64,000 nt of DNA from Brevundimonas sp. (GTDB taxonomy: Bacteria > Pseudomonadota > Alphaproteobacteria > Caulobacterales > Caulobacteraceae), in the NCBI RefSeq assembly GCF_029946145.1, contig NZ_JAQSDY010000032.1, positions 35,480 to 99,479 of the forward strand. Reading direction: 5' to 3'. This document shows positions 38,927-51,013 of the stretch, piece by piece. Position 1 is the stretch's first letter; each line of letters starts with the position of its first letter. The notes under the pieces are model-generated. The model was not told the origin of the DNA, did no database searches, and was given only the letters and a program-made list of their open reading frames with translations. The translations under genes and the position numbers were made by a program.

Positions 38927-40306
38927 ATGCGTGTGTTTTCTGTCGCCCTGACCGGACTGACGCTGATTTTCGCATCGGGCGCGGCGGCCCAGGCCCCGGT
39001 GCAGGAACAGGCGCTGCTGCATCAACTGGCGGATGACATCCAGCCGGAACGGATGCGCGCCGACATTCAGGCCCTGGTCGGCTTCGGCACCCGCCACACC
39101 ATGTCCGAAACGCGGTCCGAAACGCGCGGCATCGGCGCGGCGCGGCGCTGGGCGCAAACACAGTTCGAGGCGATCAGCCGCGACTGCAATGGCTGCCTGA
39201 CCATCGTCACCCCCTCGGACACCATCACCGGGCCCCGCGTGCCCACTCCGACCGAGGTGGTCGACATCGTCGCCATCCAGCGCGGAACCGGCGACCCCAG
39301 CCGCGTCATCATCATCTCGGGCCATATCGATTCGCGCGTCACCGACGTGATGAACTTCACCGCCGACGCTCCCGGGGCCAATGACGACGCGTCGGGCGTC
39401 GCCGCGGTGCTGGAGGCCGCGCGGGTGCTGTCGAAGCATCGCTTCGACGCGACCCTGGTGTTCGCCGCCCTGTCCGGCGAGGAACAGGGTCTGCTGGGCG
39501 GCAAGATCCTGGCTGACTACGCCCAGGCCCAGGGCTGGCGCGTCGAGGCCAATCTGAACAACGACATCGTCGGCAATTCCGAGGGCCAGTCAGGCGTGCG
39601 CGACACCACGCGCGTCCGCGTCTTTTCCGAGGGCACGAAAACCGTCGAGACCGAGGCCCAGGAGGAGCGCCGGCGCTACAACGGCGGAGAGGTCGACTCT
39701 TCCTCGCGCAATCTCGCCCGCTTCGTCGACGGAATGGCCGACCGCTATCTGGCCAATTTCGACGTCGATCTCATCTACCGGACGGACCGCTACGGCCGCG
39801 GCGGCGACCAGGTCGAGATGCTGCGTCATGGCTTCCCCGCCGTGCGCATCTCCGAGGGCGCCGAGAACTACGACCGCCAGCATCAGGACCTGCGCATCGA
39901 GAACGGCGTCGAATACGGCGACACCATCGAGGGTGTCGACTTCGCCTATCTGGGTCAGGTGGCGCGGCTGAACATCGTCTCGATGGCGGCCCTGGCCAAC
40001 GCCCCGGCGAGTCCACTGGGGGTGACCATCGAAGGGGCGGTCAAGCCCGACACCACGATCAAATGGCAGGCGGTGCCCGGCGCGGCGGGCTATCGCGTCT
40101 GGTGGCGGTCCACCACCGCCCCGCAATGGACCCACAGCCGCTGGGCCGGAAACGCAACCGAACTGGTCCTGCGCAACATCGTCATCGACGACTTCTTCTT
40201 CGGCGTCTCGGCCGTGTCGGAGGACGGCTACGAAAGCCCCGTCGTCTTCCCGGGTCCGGCGGGCTCGTTCGTTTCGGTCGGCGACCCGGCCGCGCCGGCG
40301 CGCTGA
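38927..40306 (+). CDS. Secreted M28 family metallopeptidase
   Basis: Signal peptide; SGHIDSRVTDVMNFTADAPGANDDASGVAAVLEAARVL; FAALSGEEQGLLGG; NNDIVGN. Confidence 0.92.
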   Translation: MRVFSVALTGLTLIFASGAAAQAPVQEQALLHQLADDIQPERMRADIQALVGFGTRHTMSETRSETRGIGAARRWAQTQFEAISRDCNGCLTIVTPSDTITGPRVPTPTEVVDIVAIQRGTGDPSRVIIISGHIDSRVTDVMNFTADAPGANDDASGVAAVLEAARVLSKHRFDATLVFAALSGEEQGLLGGKILADYAQAQGWRVEANLNNDIVGNSEGQSGVRDTTRVRVFSEGTKTVETEAQEERRRYNGGEVDSSSRNLARFVDGMADRYLANFDVDLIYRTDRYGRGGDQVEMLRHGFPAVRISEGAENYDRQHQDLRIENGVEYGDTIEGVDFAYLGQVARLNIVSMAALANAPASPLGVTIEGAVKPDTTIKWQAVPGAAGYRVWWRSTTAPQWTHSRWAGNATELVLRNIVIDDFFFGVSAVSEDGYESPVVFPGPAGSFVSVGDPAAPAR

Positions 40307-40902
40307 TGCCCGGAGTTCCGCCGGTCCGCGTGGCCGTCCTGATCTCGGGCGCGGGCTCCAACATGGCCGCGCTGATCGATGAGGGACAGCAGGCGGGCGC
40401 ACCCTTCGAGGTCGTACTGGTCCTGTCCAACAAGCCCGACGCCGGCGGACTGGCGATCGCCCAGGGCAAGGGCGTGGCGACGTTTGAGATTGACCACCGG
40501 CCGTTCGGCACGGACCGCGAGGCGCACGAACGCGCCCTCGACGCCGCCCTGACCGCCCACGATGTCCAGGTGATCGCGCTGGCGGGCTATATGCGGTTGC
40601 TGACCCCCTGGCTGGTGGGCCGCTGGGCCGGGCGGATGCTGAACATCCACCCCAGCCTGCTCCCGAAATACCCCGGCCTCGACACCCACGCCCGCGCCAT
40701 CACCGCTGGCGACGCCGAGGCGGGCTGTTCGGTGCATGTCGTGACCGAGGGTGTCGACGAGGGGCCGGTGCTGGGCCAGAGCGCCGTGCCGGTGCTGGCA
40801 GACGACACGCCGGCATCCCTGGCCCAGCGCGTGCTGGCGGCGGAGCACGCCCTCTATCCCCGGGCGCTGGCCGACTTCTGCCGCCAGATTAGAAGTTTGT
40901 AA
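40306..40902 (+). CDS. purN: Phosphoribosylglycinamide formyltransferase
   Basis: VAVLISGAGSNMAALID; AGYMRLLTPWLV; RMLNIHPSLLPKYPGLDTHARAI; start overlaps peptidase stop (TGATG). Confidence 0.97.
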   Translation: MPGVPPVRVAVLISGAGSNMAALIDEGQQAGAPFEVVLVLSNKPDAGGLAIAQGKGVATFEIDHRPFGTDREAHERALDAALTAHDVQVIALAGYMRLLTPWLVGRWAGRMLNIHPSLLPKYPGLDTHARAITAGDAEAGCSVHVVTEGVDEGPVLGQSAVPVLADDTPASLAQRVLAAEHALYPRALADFCRQIRSL

Positions 40903-40972
40903 TATGCCGTCTTTCCCGGCGACAGAGACGGCGGCCTGAGTCAGGTTGCCGCCAATTTCAACGGGGGCTTTC

Positions 40973-43036
40973 ATGCTCAGACTTCGACTCCTGGCCTGCG
41001 CCGCCGGCGCCGCGCTTACTCTTGCTGCGGGCTTCGCCCAGGCCCAGACCGCCCCGCCGATCGTCGAAATCCCCTCGGCGACCCAGGCCCGGATCGGCGA
41101 GTTCGGCTTCGACATCGGCGGCATGGACACCTCCATTCGCCCCGGCGCGGACTTCAACCGCTACGCCAACGGCACCTATCTGAAGAACACGCCGATCCCC
41201 GCCGACCGCACCTCGTACGGCGCCTTCCACATGCTGCACGACCGGTCGCAGGAGAATCTGCGCACCCTCATCGAGGAAAGCGCCGCCAATCCGACCACCA
41301 GCCCCGACGCCGCCCGCATCGGCGCCTTCTACGGCAGCTTCATGGACGAGGCGGCGGTCGAGCGTCTGGGCGCCTCGCCGCTGCAGGCCGACCTGGCCGA
41401 GGTCCGCGCCGCCGACACGCGCGAGGAGATCGCCGCCCTGATGGGCCGCACCCAGGGCGGCTTCGGCTCCAGCCTGTTCGGGGCCCAGATCTTCGAGGAC
41501 CTGAAGGATCCCAAGACGATCACCGTCTACATCGGCCAGGGCGGCATCGGCATGCCCGATCGCGACTATTATCTGGAAGACAGCTTCGCGACCCAGAAGA
41601 CGGCTTATCAGGCCTATGTCGCCAAGGCCCTCGAACTGGCCGGCTGGCCCGATCACGAGCAGGCGGCCACCGACATCGTCGCCTTCGAGACCCGGATCGC
41701 CGAACAGCACTGGACCCAGGTCCAGAACCGCCAGATCGACAAGATCTACAATCCCGCCACCGTCGCCGAACTGACCGCCGCCGCCCCCGGCTTCGACTGG
41801 TCGGCCTGGGCCCGGGGCGCAGGGATCGGCCATGTCCCCGTGCTGATCGCCGCCAACAACACCGCCTTCCCCGGCATGGCGCGCGTGTTCGCCGAGACCC
41901 CGGTCGAGACCCTGCAATCGTGGCAGGCCTTCCACGTCATCGACCAGGCCTCGCCCTGGCTGTCGAGCGCCTTCGTCGAAAACAATTTCAACTTCTACGG
42001 CAAGACCCTGGGCGGCCAGCCCGAGAACCGTCCCCGCTGGAAGCGCGGCGTGGAAAAGGTGGACGCCTCGCTCGGCGAGGTGCTGGGCCGCGAGTTCGTG
42101 GCGCGTCACTTCCCCGCCGAATCCAAGGCGCAGATGGAGGCCCTGGTCGCCAACCTGCGCCGCGCCATGACCGCCCGGATCGAGGGCCTCGACTGGATGA
42201 GCGCCGAGACGAAGCAGCAGGCGCTCTACAAGATGAGCCGCTTCGGGGTGAAGATCGGCTATCCCGACGAATGGCGCGAGTATGACGGTCTGCGGCTCGA
42301 GCCGGGCGATCTGTACGGCAACGTCGAACGGTCGGCGGCCTTCGAATGGGCCTTCAACCTCAACAAGCTGGGCAAGCCGGTGAACCCGCTTGAGTGGGGC
42401 ATGACCCCGCAGACGGTGAACGCCTATTACAATCCGGTCCGCAACGAGATCGTCTTCCCGGCCGCCATCCTGCAGGCGCCCTTCTTCGATCCCAACGCCG
42501 ATCCGGCGGTCAACTACGGCGGCATCGGCGCGGTCATCGGCCACGAGATCACCCACGGCTTCGACGACCAGGGCCGCAAGACCGACGGCGACGGCGTGCT
42601 GCGCGACTGGTGGACCCCCGAGGACGCCGCCAGGTTCGAGGCCCGCGCCGCCGTTCTGGGCGCGCAATACTCGGCCCTGACCCCGCTGGAAGGGGCCAGC
42701 GTCAACGGCGATCTGACCATGGGAGAGAACATCGCCGACCTGGGCGGCCTGCTGCTGGCGCTCGATGCCTACCGCATGTCGCTGAACGGGGCGGAAGCGC
42801 CGGTCATCAACGGCCTGACCGGTGATCAGCGGGTCTTCCTCGGCTGGGCCCAGGTCTGGCGCAACAACATCCGCGACGAGGCCCTGCGTCAGCAGGTCAC
42901 TGTCGATCCGCACGCCCCGGCCCAGTACCGGGCCGCCGTGCCGCCGCGCAACATCGACGCCTGGTATGCGGCGTTCGGGGTCCAGCCGGGCGACGAACAA
43001 TACCTCGCCCCCGAGGCCCGCGCCCGCATCTGGTAG
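40973..43036 (+). CDS. M13 family metallopeptidase (neprilysin-like), secreted
   Basis: Signal peptide; VIGHEITHGFDDQGRKTDGDG (HExxH), NPVRNEIVFPAAILQAPFF, GENIADLGG. Confidence 0.96.
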   Translation: MLRLRLLACAAGAALTLAAGFAQAQTAPPIVEIPSATQARIGEFGFDIGGMDTSIRPGADFNRYANGTYLKNTPIPADRTSYGAFHMLHDRSQENLRTLIEESAANPTTSPDAARIGAFYGSFMDEAAVERLGASPLQADLAEVRAADTREEIAALMGRTQGGFGSSLFGAQIFEDLKDPKTITVYIGQGGIGMPDRDYYLEDSFATQKTAYQAYVAKALELAGWPDHEQAATDIVAFETRIAEQHWTQVQNRQIDKIYNPATVAELTAAAPGFDWSAWARGAGIGHVPVLIAANNTAFPGMARVFAETPVETLQSWQAFHVIDQASPWLSSAFVENNFNFYGKTLGGQPENRPRWKRGVEKVDASLGEVLGREFVARHFPAESKAQMEALVANLRRAMTARIEGLDWMSAETKQQALYKMSRFGVKIGYPDEWREYDGLRLEPGDLYGNVERSAAFEWAFNLNKLGKPVNPLEWGMTPQTVNAYYNPVRNEIVFPAAILQAPFFDPNADPAVNYGGIGAVIGHEITHGFDDQGRKTDGDGVLRDWWTPEDAARFEARAAVLGAQYSALTPLEGASVNGDLTMGENIADLGGLLLALDAYRMSLNGAEAPVINGLTGDQRVFLGWAQVWRNNIRDEALRQQVTVDPHAPAQYRAAVPPRNIDAWYAAFGVQPGDEQYLAPEARARIW

Positions 43037-43187
43037 GCGTATCCGGACACGATGGCGGCCCCGGCGAGTGATCGCCGGGGCCGTTTTCGTTTGCGACGGC
43101 TCGTGGTCCGGGCGGCGGCGTCCGTCGAAGACACTTGAGGTTTTGCCTCGCTCATGTGATGCTTCAGATACCACCAAAGAGGTTCTG

Positions 43188-43457
43188 ATGATCACCGGCC
43201 CCCAGATTCGCGCCGCTCGCGCCCTGCTCGGGATCGACCAGCGTGAGCTGGCCCGCCTGTCCGGCCTGTCGACCCAGACCATCCAGCGGATGGAGGCCTG
43301 CGAAGGCTCGGTACGGGCCGTGGTCGACAGCCTCGAGAAGGTGATGACGGCCGTCTCCGGCGCGGGCGTCGAACTGATCGTCGAGGGCGCCCCGAGCCAG
43401 GGCGTCGGCTGCGGCGTCCGGCTGGTCGGCAGAAAGACGGCGGCGCGCGATGGCTGA
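43188..43457 (+). CDS. XRE-type helix-turn-helix protein
   Basis: ITGPQIRAARALLGIDQRELARLSGLSTQTIQRMEACEGSVR; ATG 43188. Confidence 0.85.
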   Translation: MITGPQIRAARALLGIDQRELARLSGLSTQTIQRMEACEGSVRAVVDSLEKVMTAVSGAGVELIVEGAPSQGVGCGVRLVGRKTAARDG

Positions 43458-45195
43458 CTGGAAGCTGTTCCTGCCCAAGTCGGTCACCGTCCTGAGCCAG
43501 GGATACGGCCTGCCGGACTTCCGCGCGGATTCCATCGCCGGACTGACCGTGGCCGTGGTCGCCCTGCCCCTCGCCATGGCCCTGGCCATCGCCTCGGGCG
43601 CGGCCCCCGAGGTCGGCCTGATCACCGCCGTGGTGGCGGGCCTGCTGATCTCGGCCCTCGGCGGCAGCCGGTTCCAGATTGGCGGTCCCACCGGGGCCTT
43701 CGTGGTGATTGTCTACGGCGTCATCGCCCAGTACGGCTACGACGGCCTTCTGATGGCCACCCTCATGGCTGGCGGCATCCTGATAGCGGCCGGCCTGGCC
43801 CGGGTCGGCACCCTGATCAAATACATCCCCGATCCGGTCACCACCGGATTCACCAGCGGCATCGCCGTCATCATCATGGCGAGCCAGATCAAGGACATCC
43901 TCGGTCTCGAGGCCGCCAACGTCCCCGCCGAACTGATCCCCAAGCTCGAGGCGCTGTGGGCGGTGCGCGACACCCTGAGCCTGCCCGCCCTCGGCCTGTC
44001 GGCCGCCTGCGTCGCCGCCATTCTGCTGCTGCGCCGCCACGCGCCCCGTCTCCCGGGCTTCCTCATCGTCACGGTTCTGGCCGCCGGCCTCGTCGCAGTC
44101 ACCCAGTTGCCGGTCGAGACCATCGGCTCGCGCTTCGGCGAGATGAACGCCCGCCTGCCGACGCCCAGCCTCGACTTCTGGCGCTGGGACAACGCCATGG
44201 CCCTGCTGCCCAGCGCCCTGACCATCGCCCTGCTGGCGGGGGTCGAGTCCCTGCTGTCGGCCGTGGTCGGCGACCAGATGACCGGCCGGCGTCACCGGTC
44301 CAACGTCGAACTCGTGGCCCAGGGCGTGGCCAATGTCGCCTCGGCGGCGGTCGGCGGCCTGCCGGCGACGGGGGCTATCGCCCGGACGGCGACCAACATC
44401 CGCTCGGGGGCCCGCTCGCCCGTGGCCGGCATGCTGCACGCGGTCTTCCTGCTGCTCTTCATGCTGCTGCTGTCGCCGATGATGAAGCTGGTCCCCATGG
44501 CGGCGCTGGCGGCCATTCTCGTGGTGGTCGCGCTGAACATGGCCGAGGCGCACCGCTTCCGCCTGATCCTGCGCACCTCGCACGGGGATCGCGCCGTGCT
44601 GCTGGCCACCTTCGGCCTGACGGTGCTGGTCGATCTGACCGTCGCCATCGAGGTCGGCATGGTGCTGGCGGCCTTCGTCTTCATGCACCGGATGGCCGGA
44701 CTGGCCTCGATCGAGGGCCGTCCCCCGATCATCGAGGGCGATGCGGAGGACCTTCATTCGGAGGCCGGCGGGCGCTACGCACCCAACCATGGCCTGCCCG
44801 ACGACATCGGCGTGCTGACCTTCCGGGGGCCGCTGTTCTTCGGCAGCGCGGGCGTGGTCAAGGACGCGCTGGACCGGATCGGCGCGCGAAAACGCATCTA
44901 TATCCTGCGGCTCGAGGAGGTTCCCCTGATCGATCCGACCGGCGCCTTCGCCTTCGGCGACCTGCTGAAGCGGCTGCTGGACGAAGGGGACGAGGTGCTG
45001 GTGGTCGGGGCCGGCCATGGCGTTCTGCGCGGCCTGCTGCAGACCACCCCCAAGGCCGTCCTGAAGCGGGTCCGTTTCGTCCGCACCTTCGAGGCCGCGC
45101 GCCGGCGTGTCCTCAACGGATCGCGGGGCCCGGACAGCGAAACGGCCGGCCCTCCGTCAGGAGAACCGGCCGCCAGTCAGGCTACGGCGGGGTGA
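43450..45195 (+). CDS. SulP family anion transporter with STAS domain
   Basis: DSIAGLTVAVVALPLAMALAIASGAAPEVGL; GPTGAFVVI; C-terminal STAS LRLEEVPLIDPTGAFAF. Confidence 0.95.
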   Translation: MADWKLFLPKSVTVLSQGYGLPDFRADSIAGLTVAVVALPLAMALAIASGAAPEVGLITAVVAGLLISALGGSRFQIGGPTGAFVVIVYGVIAQYGYDGLLMATLMAGGILIAAGLARVGTLIKYIPDPVTTGFTSGIAVIIMASQIKDILGLEAANVPAELIPKLEALWAVRDTLSLPALGLSAACVAAILLLRRHAPRLPGFLIVTVLAAGLVAVTQLPVETIGSRFGEMNARLPTPSLDFWRWDNAMALLPSALTIALLAGVESLLSAVVGDQMTGRRHRSNVELVAQGVANVASAAVGGLPATGAIARTATNIRSGARSPVAGMLHAVFLLLFMLLLSPMMKLVPMAALAAILVVVALNMAEAHRFRLILRTSHGDRAVLLATFGLTVLVDLTVAIEVGMVLAAFVFMHRMAGLASIEGRPPIIEGDAEDLHSEAGGRYAPNHGLPDDIGVLTFRGPLFFGSAGVVKDALDRIGARKRIYILRLEEVPLIDPTGAFAFGDLLKRLLDEGDEVLVVGAGHGVLRGLLQTTPKAVLKRVRFVRTFEAARRRVLNGSRGPDSETAGPPSGEPAASQATAG

Positions 45196-45201
45196 CCTGG
45201 T

Positions 45202-45621
45202 TCAGCCGACGATCTGGTCGTCGGTGAAGAACTGGGCGATCTCGATGCCGGCGTTCTCGATCGAGTCCGAACCGTGGACCGAGTTCTCGCCGATCGACAG
45301 GGCGAATTGTTTGCGGATCGTGCCGTCGGCGGCGTCCTTCGGGTTGGTGGCGCCCATGACTTCGCGGTAGGCGGCGACGGCGTTCGGGCCTTCCAGCACC
45401 TGCACCACGACCGGCTCGGCGGTCATCTGGCCGACCAGCTCGCCATAGAACGGGCGTTCGGCGTGGACTTCGTAGAATTTCTTCGCTTGCGCTTCGGTCA
45501 GCTTGACGCGGCGCTGGGCCACGATGCGCAGTCCGGCGGCCTCGATCACGGCGTTGATCGCGCCCGTCAGGTTGCGGCGCGTGGCGTCGGGCTTGATGAT
45601 CGAGAAGGTGCGTTCGGTCAT
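45202..45621 (-). CDS. ndk: Nucleoside diphosphate kinase
   Basis: [53 protein letters not shown]. Confidence 0.98.
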   Translation of the reverse strand: MTERTFSIIKPDATRRNLTGAINAVIEAAGLRIVAQRRVKLTEAQAKKFYEVHAERPFYGELVGQMTAEPVVVQVLEGPNAVAAYREVMGATNPKDAADGTIRKQFALSIGENSVHGSDSIENAGIEIAQFFTDDQIVG

Positions 45622-45765
45622 GGAGGTGACTTCTTGTTGGGAGATTGAGGGTCGCGGGCTTATAGCGGCGCCCTCCCCGGTTTCCAACCGCCACACAATT
45701 TTGCCTCTTTCGCGCGCCGCAAGGCGGTTCGATGCGTCAGCGGCCGCCCGAGATCACGACCGACC

Positions 45766-47652
45766 ATGCTCCAGATCACCGACCTGACCTTCAACGCCTG
45801 GGGCCGCAAATTCCTCGAGGACGCCTCCGTCTCCCTGCCGCCCGGCGCCAAGGTCGGGCTGGTCGGCCGCAACGGCATCGGCAAGTCGACCCTGTTCAAG
45901 CTGATCCTCGGCGAACTGGCGGCCGGCGGCGACGAGATCAGCCTGCCGAAGACGGCCCGCATCGGCTCGGTCGACCAGGAACACCCGGCCACGCCCGTCA
46001 GCGTGCTGGAGACCATCCTCGAGGCCGATGAGGAGCGCCACACCCTGCTCGGCCGTCTCGAGACCGCCGAGCCGGAGGAGATGGGCGAGATCTGGACCCG
46101 GCTGATCGAGATCGACGCCGACGCCGCCCCCGCCCGCGCCGCCGAAATCCTCGTCGGCCTCGGCTTCGACCAGGAAAACCAGCAGCGGCCGATGTCCGAG
46201 TTCTCCGGCGGCTGGCGCATGCGCGTGGCCCTGGCCGCCGCCCTGTTCGCCGAGCCGGACATGCTGCTGCTCGACGAACCGACCAACTACCTCGACCTCG
46301 AAGGCGCCCTGTGGCTTGAGGCCCGCCTCAAGAAATACCCGCACACGGCCCTGATCATCTCCCACGACCGCGAGATGCTGAACGAGGTCTGCACCCACAT
46401 CCTGCACCTCGCGAACCGCACGCTTGAGCTCTACACCGGCAACTACGACCAGTTCGAAAAGGCCCGCGCCGAAAAGGCCCGGCTGCAGATGTCGGCCAAG
46501 GCCAAGCAGGACGCCGAACGCGCCCACCTCCAGGCCTTCGTCGATCGCTTCAAGGCCAAGGCCTCCAAGGCCGCCCAGGCCCAGTCGCGCATGAAGCGGC
46601 TGGCCAAGATGCAGCCGGTGGCCACGACCATCGAGGAGCGCGTCGCGCCCTTCATCCTGCCGTCCCCGCCGCGTCCGCTGGCCCCGCCGCTGATCCGGCT
46701 GGAGCGCGCCAATGTCGGCTATGAGCCGGGCAAGCCGATCCTGCGCAATCTCAACCTGCGCATGGACCTGGACGACCGCATCGGCCTGCTGGGCGTCAAC
46801 GGCGCCGGCAAGTCGACCTTCGCCAAGATGATCGCCGGGGCCCTGAACGTGTCCGAGGGCGAACTGCATCGCGACCGCAAGATGAGGGTCGGCTGGTTCC
46901 ACCAGCACCAGATCGAGGCCATGGACCCGACGGACACGCCGCTGGAGATCATCCGCCGCGCCATGCCCGACGCCCCCGAGAGCGCCCGCCGGTCAAAGCT
47001 GGCGCAATGGGGCCTCGGCTATGAGAAGCAGGAAACCACCGTCGCCAGCCTGTCCGGCGGCGAGCGCGCCCGCCTGCTGCTCAACCAGGTGGCCATGGAT
47101 GCGCCCCACATCCTGATCCTCGACGAACCGACCAACCACCTCGACATCGACAGCCGCCGGGCCCTGCTCGACGCCCTGAACGACTATTCCGGCGCCGTCA
47201 TCCTGATCACCCACGACCGCTCGCTGATGGAGATGGTCGCCGACCGCCTGTGGCTGGCCGCCGAAGGCACGGTCAAGCCGTGGGACGGCGACATGGATGA
47301 CTATGCGAAATACGTCCTCGACCGCGCGAAGATGGCCGCGGTCAAGCCGAGCCAGGTCAAGGAAGAGGCCGCTGTCGCGGCGCCTGCCCAGAACAACAAG
47401 GGCAAGAAGAACGAAAAGAAATCAGGCCCTTCTCCTTCGACCCTGCGCCATGCGGTGAAGAAGGCTGAAGAGCGGATGGCTCAGTTGACCGCCGAGATCG
47501 CCCGCATCGACGACGACATGGCCAACGCCTCGGTCAGCAATCCCAAGGCCCTCGAAGGCCTGACCCGCGCCCGCGCCAAAACCCAGGCCGACCTCGACGC
47601 CGCCGAAGCCGCCTGGGTCGCCGCCGAAGAAGCCCTGGCCGAGGTCAGCTGA
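45766..47652 (+). CDS. ABC-F family ATPase
   Basis: Two Walker A (GRNGIGKST, GVNGAGKST) and two signature motifs (FSGGWRMRVALA, LSGGERARLLL), no TM domain. Confidence 0.95.
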   Translation: MLQITDLTFNAWGRKFLEDASVSLPPGAKVGLVGRNGIGKSTLFKLILGELAAGGDEISLPKTARIGSVDQEHPATPVSVLETILEADEERHTLLGRLETAEPEEMGEIWTRLIEIDADAAPARAAEILVGLGFDQENQQRPMSEFSGGWRMRVALAAALFAEPDMLLLDEPTNYLDLEGALWLEARLKKYPHTALIISHDREMLNEVCTHILHLANRTLELYTGNYDQFEKARAEKARLQMSAKAKQDAERAHLQAFVDRFKAKASKAAQAQSRMKRLAKMQPVATTIEERVAPFILPSPPRPLAPPLIRLERANVGYEPGKPILRNLNLRMDLDDRIGLLGVNGAGKSTFAKMIAGALNVSEGELHRDRKMRVGWFHQHQIEAMDPTDTPLEIIRRAMPDAPESARRSKLAQWGLGYEKQETTVASLSGGERARLLLNQVAMDAPHILILDEPTNHLDIDSRRALLDALNDYSGAVILITHDRSLMEMVADRLWLAAEGTVKPWDGDMDDYAKYVLDRAKMAAVKPSQVKEEAAVAAPAQNNKGKKNEKKSGPSPSTLRHAVKKAEERMAQLTAEIARIDDDMANASVSNPKALEGLTRARAKTQADLDAAEAAWVAAEEALAEVS

Positions 47653-47713
47653 ACTTACCGTCTCCTCCTCATCAGATCGGAAGTGGTGCGGTTTCGAAGG
47701 ACAGCCTCCCTTC

Positions 47714-47862
47714 CTGTCGTCATCCCGGGGCGCGCAGCGACCCCGGGACCCAGCGGCGCGCGAGAGCGCGAAGCTGTCGCGGACACAACTGACCGCCCCA
47801 GCGTGCGTGAACAGATCGCCTTCGGCGCCGCTGGGTCCCGGCCTTCGCCGGGATGACGACAG
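47714..47862. repeat. Inverted-repeat REP-like element (GTCATCCCGGG...CCGGGATGACG)
   Basis: CTGTCGTCATCCCGG at left, CCGGGATGACGACAG at right, plus inner GGGACCCAGCGGCG / CGCCGCTGGGTCCC. Confidence 0.85.
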
Positions 47863-47943
47863 GAGATGGGCGAGGAATAAACTTCCAGCCAGACAGGTTT
47901 GCTTGGCCAACTTGCTGATCTGGCACGAGATCATGCGACAGGC

Positions 47944-48340
47944 AGCGTCATTTCGTAGCCGCAGGAAACACCCGTGCGATACTCCCCCTGTCCCGTCGCA
48001 AGGGAGGCGCAAAGGCCTTGCGATCTTTGGCGGCGGGATGTGGAGAAGCGGGGGCCCGGTTCCGGTTCGTCTTCGTCATCCCGGACTTGATCCGGGAGCA
48101 GGACGAGCGACGCCCGGGGTCTGATAACCAAACGGACGTCAGGGACGAGGGGGATACTCGTCCGGTCCGGGGACCGTGTCGCAAGCACGGCCCGCCCGCC
48201 GGAGGCGCTGCGGTAAGGCGATAAAACCGCCACCCGACGCAAGCTTCCGACCAATCTCCGCGCGGAGCGTCTGTCTTTCGTCGAAACGGTATTCAACCTT
48301 CTTTTCCGGGCGAAGGCCCGGCGCTCCGCACGCCTCCCGC
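47944..48340 (+). repeat. Copy 1 of a ~400 bp dispersed repeat (inverted copy at 61901-62300)
   Basis: By eye identical to the reverse complement of copy 2 over about 285 bp (48004-48291), divergent at the edges. Confidence 0.92.
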
Positions 48341-48494
48341 TCGACCTGTCGCGCCTTCGCGGCAGGGCGAGACCGCATGACCTCGTCATCCCCGGACAAC
48401 GAGCCCGCATGGGCGAGGCCGATCCGGGGACGGCGCGAGGCGATCGCCCCTGCCCTTCTTGCCGGCCCCGGAAAGGGCCATACTCGCGAATCCC

Positions 48495-50342
<1,848 letters not shown>

Positions 50343-50460
50343 GCGCGCCTCCACCCCATCGGCATTCATCGGCTGACCTCGGCCCGGCTCCGTTGTCCGG
50401 CCCCGGCGCCCCCCGGCAGGATCGCTCCGCTGCAACCCCGTGGCGCGAGGTCGATGAACA

Positions 50461-51000
50461 ATGAGAAAATCCGAATCGATGACGAGAATCCTGACGTTCG
50501 TGGTCATCACCTGTTCGCTGGCGTTCCTGGCCCTGGGCATCATGGCGATGGCCCCGACGAGAGCCGCGCCTGCCGCCGCCGCCGAGGTCGATTTCCCCAC
50601 GGGGTACCGCCGCTGGACCCAGGTCAGGACCCAGGTGGTCGGACCCGCAAGCCGATTTTTCGACAATTTCGGCGGCATCTACACGATCTATGCCAACGAC
50701 CTGGCGATGCAGGGCTACGAAACCGGGGTCTATCCCGATGGATCGATACTCGTTCAGGACACGCGGGAAGGCCCGATGACGGACCTGGGTGTCAGCGCTG
50801 GAGCCCAGAAGCGGGTGGACGTCATGATCAGGGATCACGCCGCCTTCCCCACGACCGACGGCTGGGGCTACGCCACTTTCATGGGCCCGGGTAACCGGAC
50901 CGTCCGGCGCTTCGCCCAGACCGAGGCCGCCACGCGGTGCCACGCCTGCCACACCCGCAGTCGGGCCAAGGACTTCGTATTCTCCCGCTACGAGGAATAG
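50461..51000 (+). CDS. Cytochrome P460 family protein
   Basis: N-terminal membrane anchor; FPTGYRRWTQVRTQVVGP; C-terminal CHACH heme-binding motif. Confidence 0.88.
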   Translation: MRKSESMTRILTFVVITCSLAFLALGIMAMAPTRAAPAAAAEVDFPTGYRRWTQVRTQVVGPASRFFDNFGGIYTIYANDLAMQGYETGVYPDGSILVQDTREGPMTDLGVSAGAQKRVDVMIRDHAAFPTTDGWGYATFMGPGNRTVRRFAQTEAATRCHACHTRSRAKDFVFSRYEE

Positions 51001-51013
51001 GCGTTCCGGGAGA

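Noticed and set aside
40958-43282. 774 aa minus-strand ORF opposite the M13 peptidase
   Set aside because: Shadow ORF; the + strand carries HExxH and full M13 features
43192-45018. 608 aa minus-strand ORF opposite SulP
   Set aside because: Shadow ORF; Gln/Gly/Asp/His-biased, no motif
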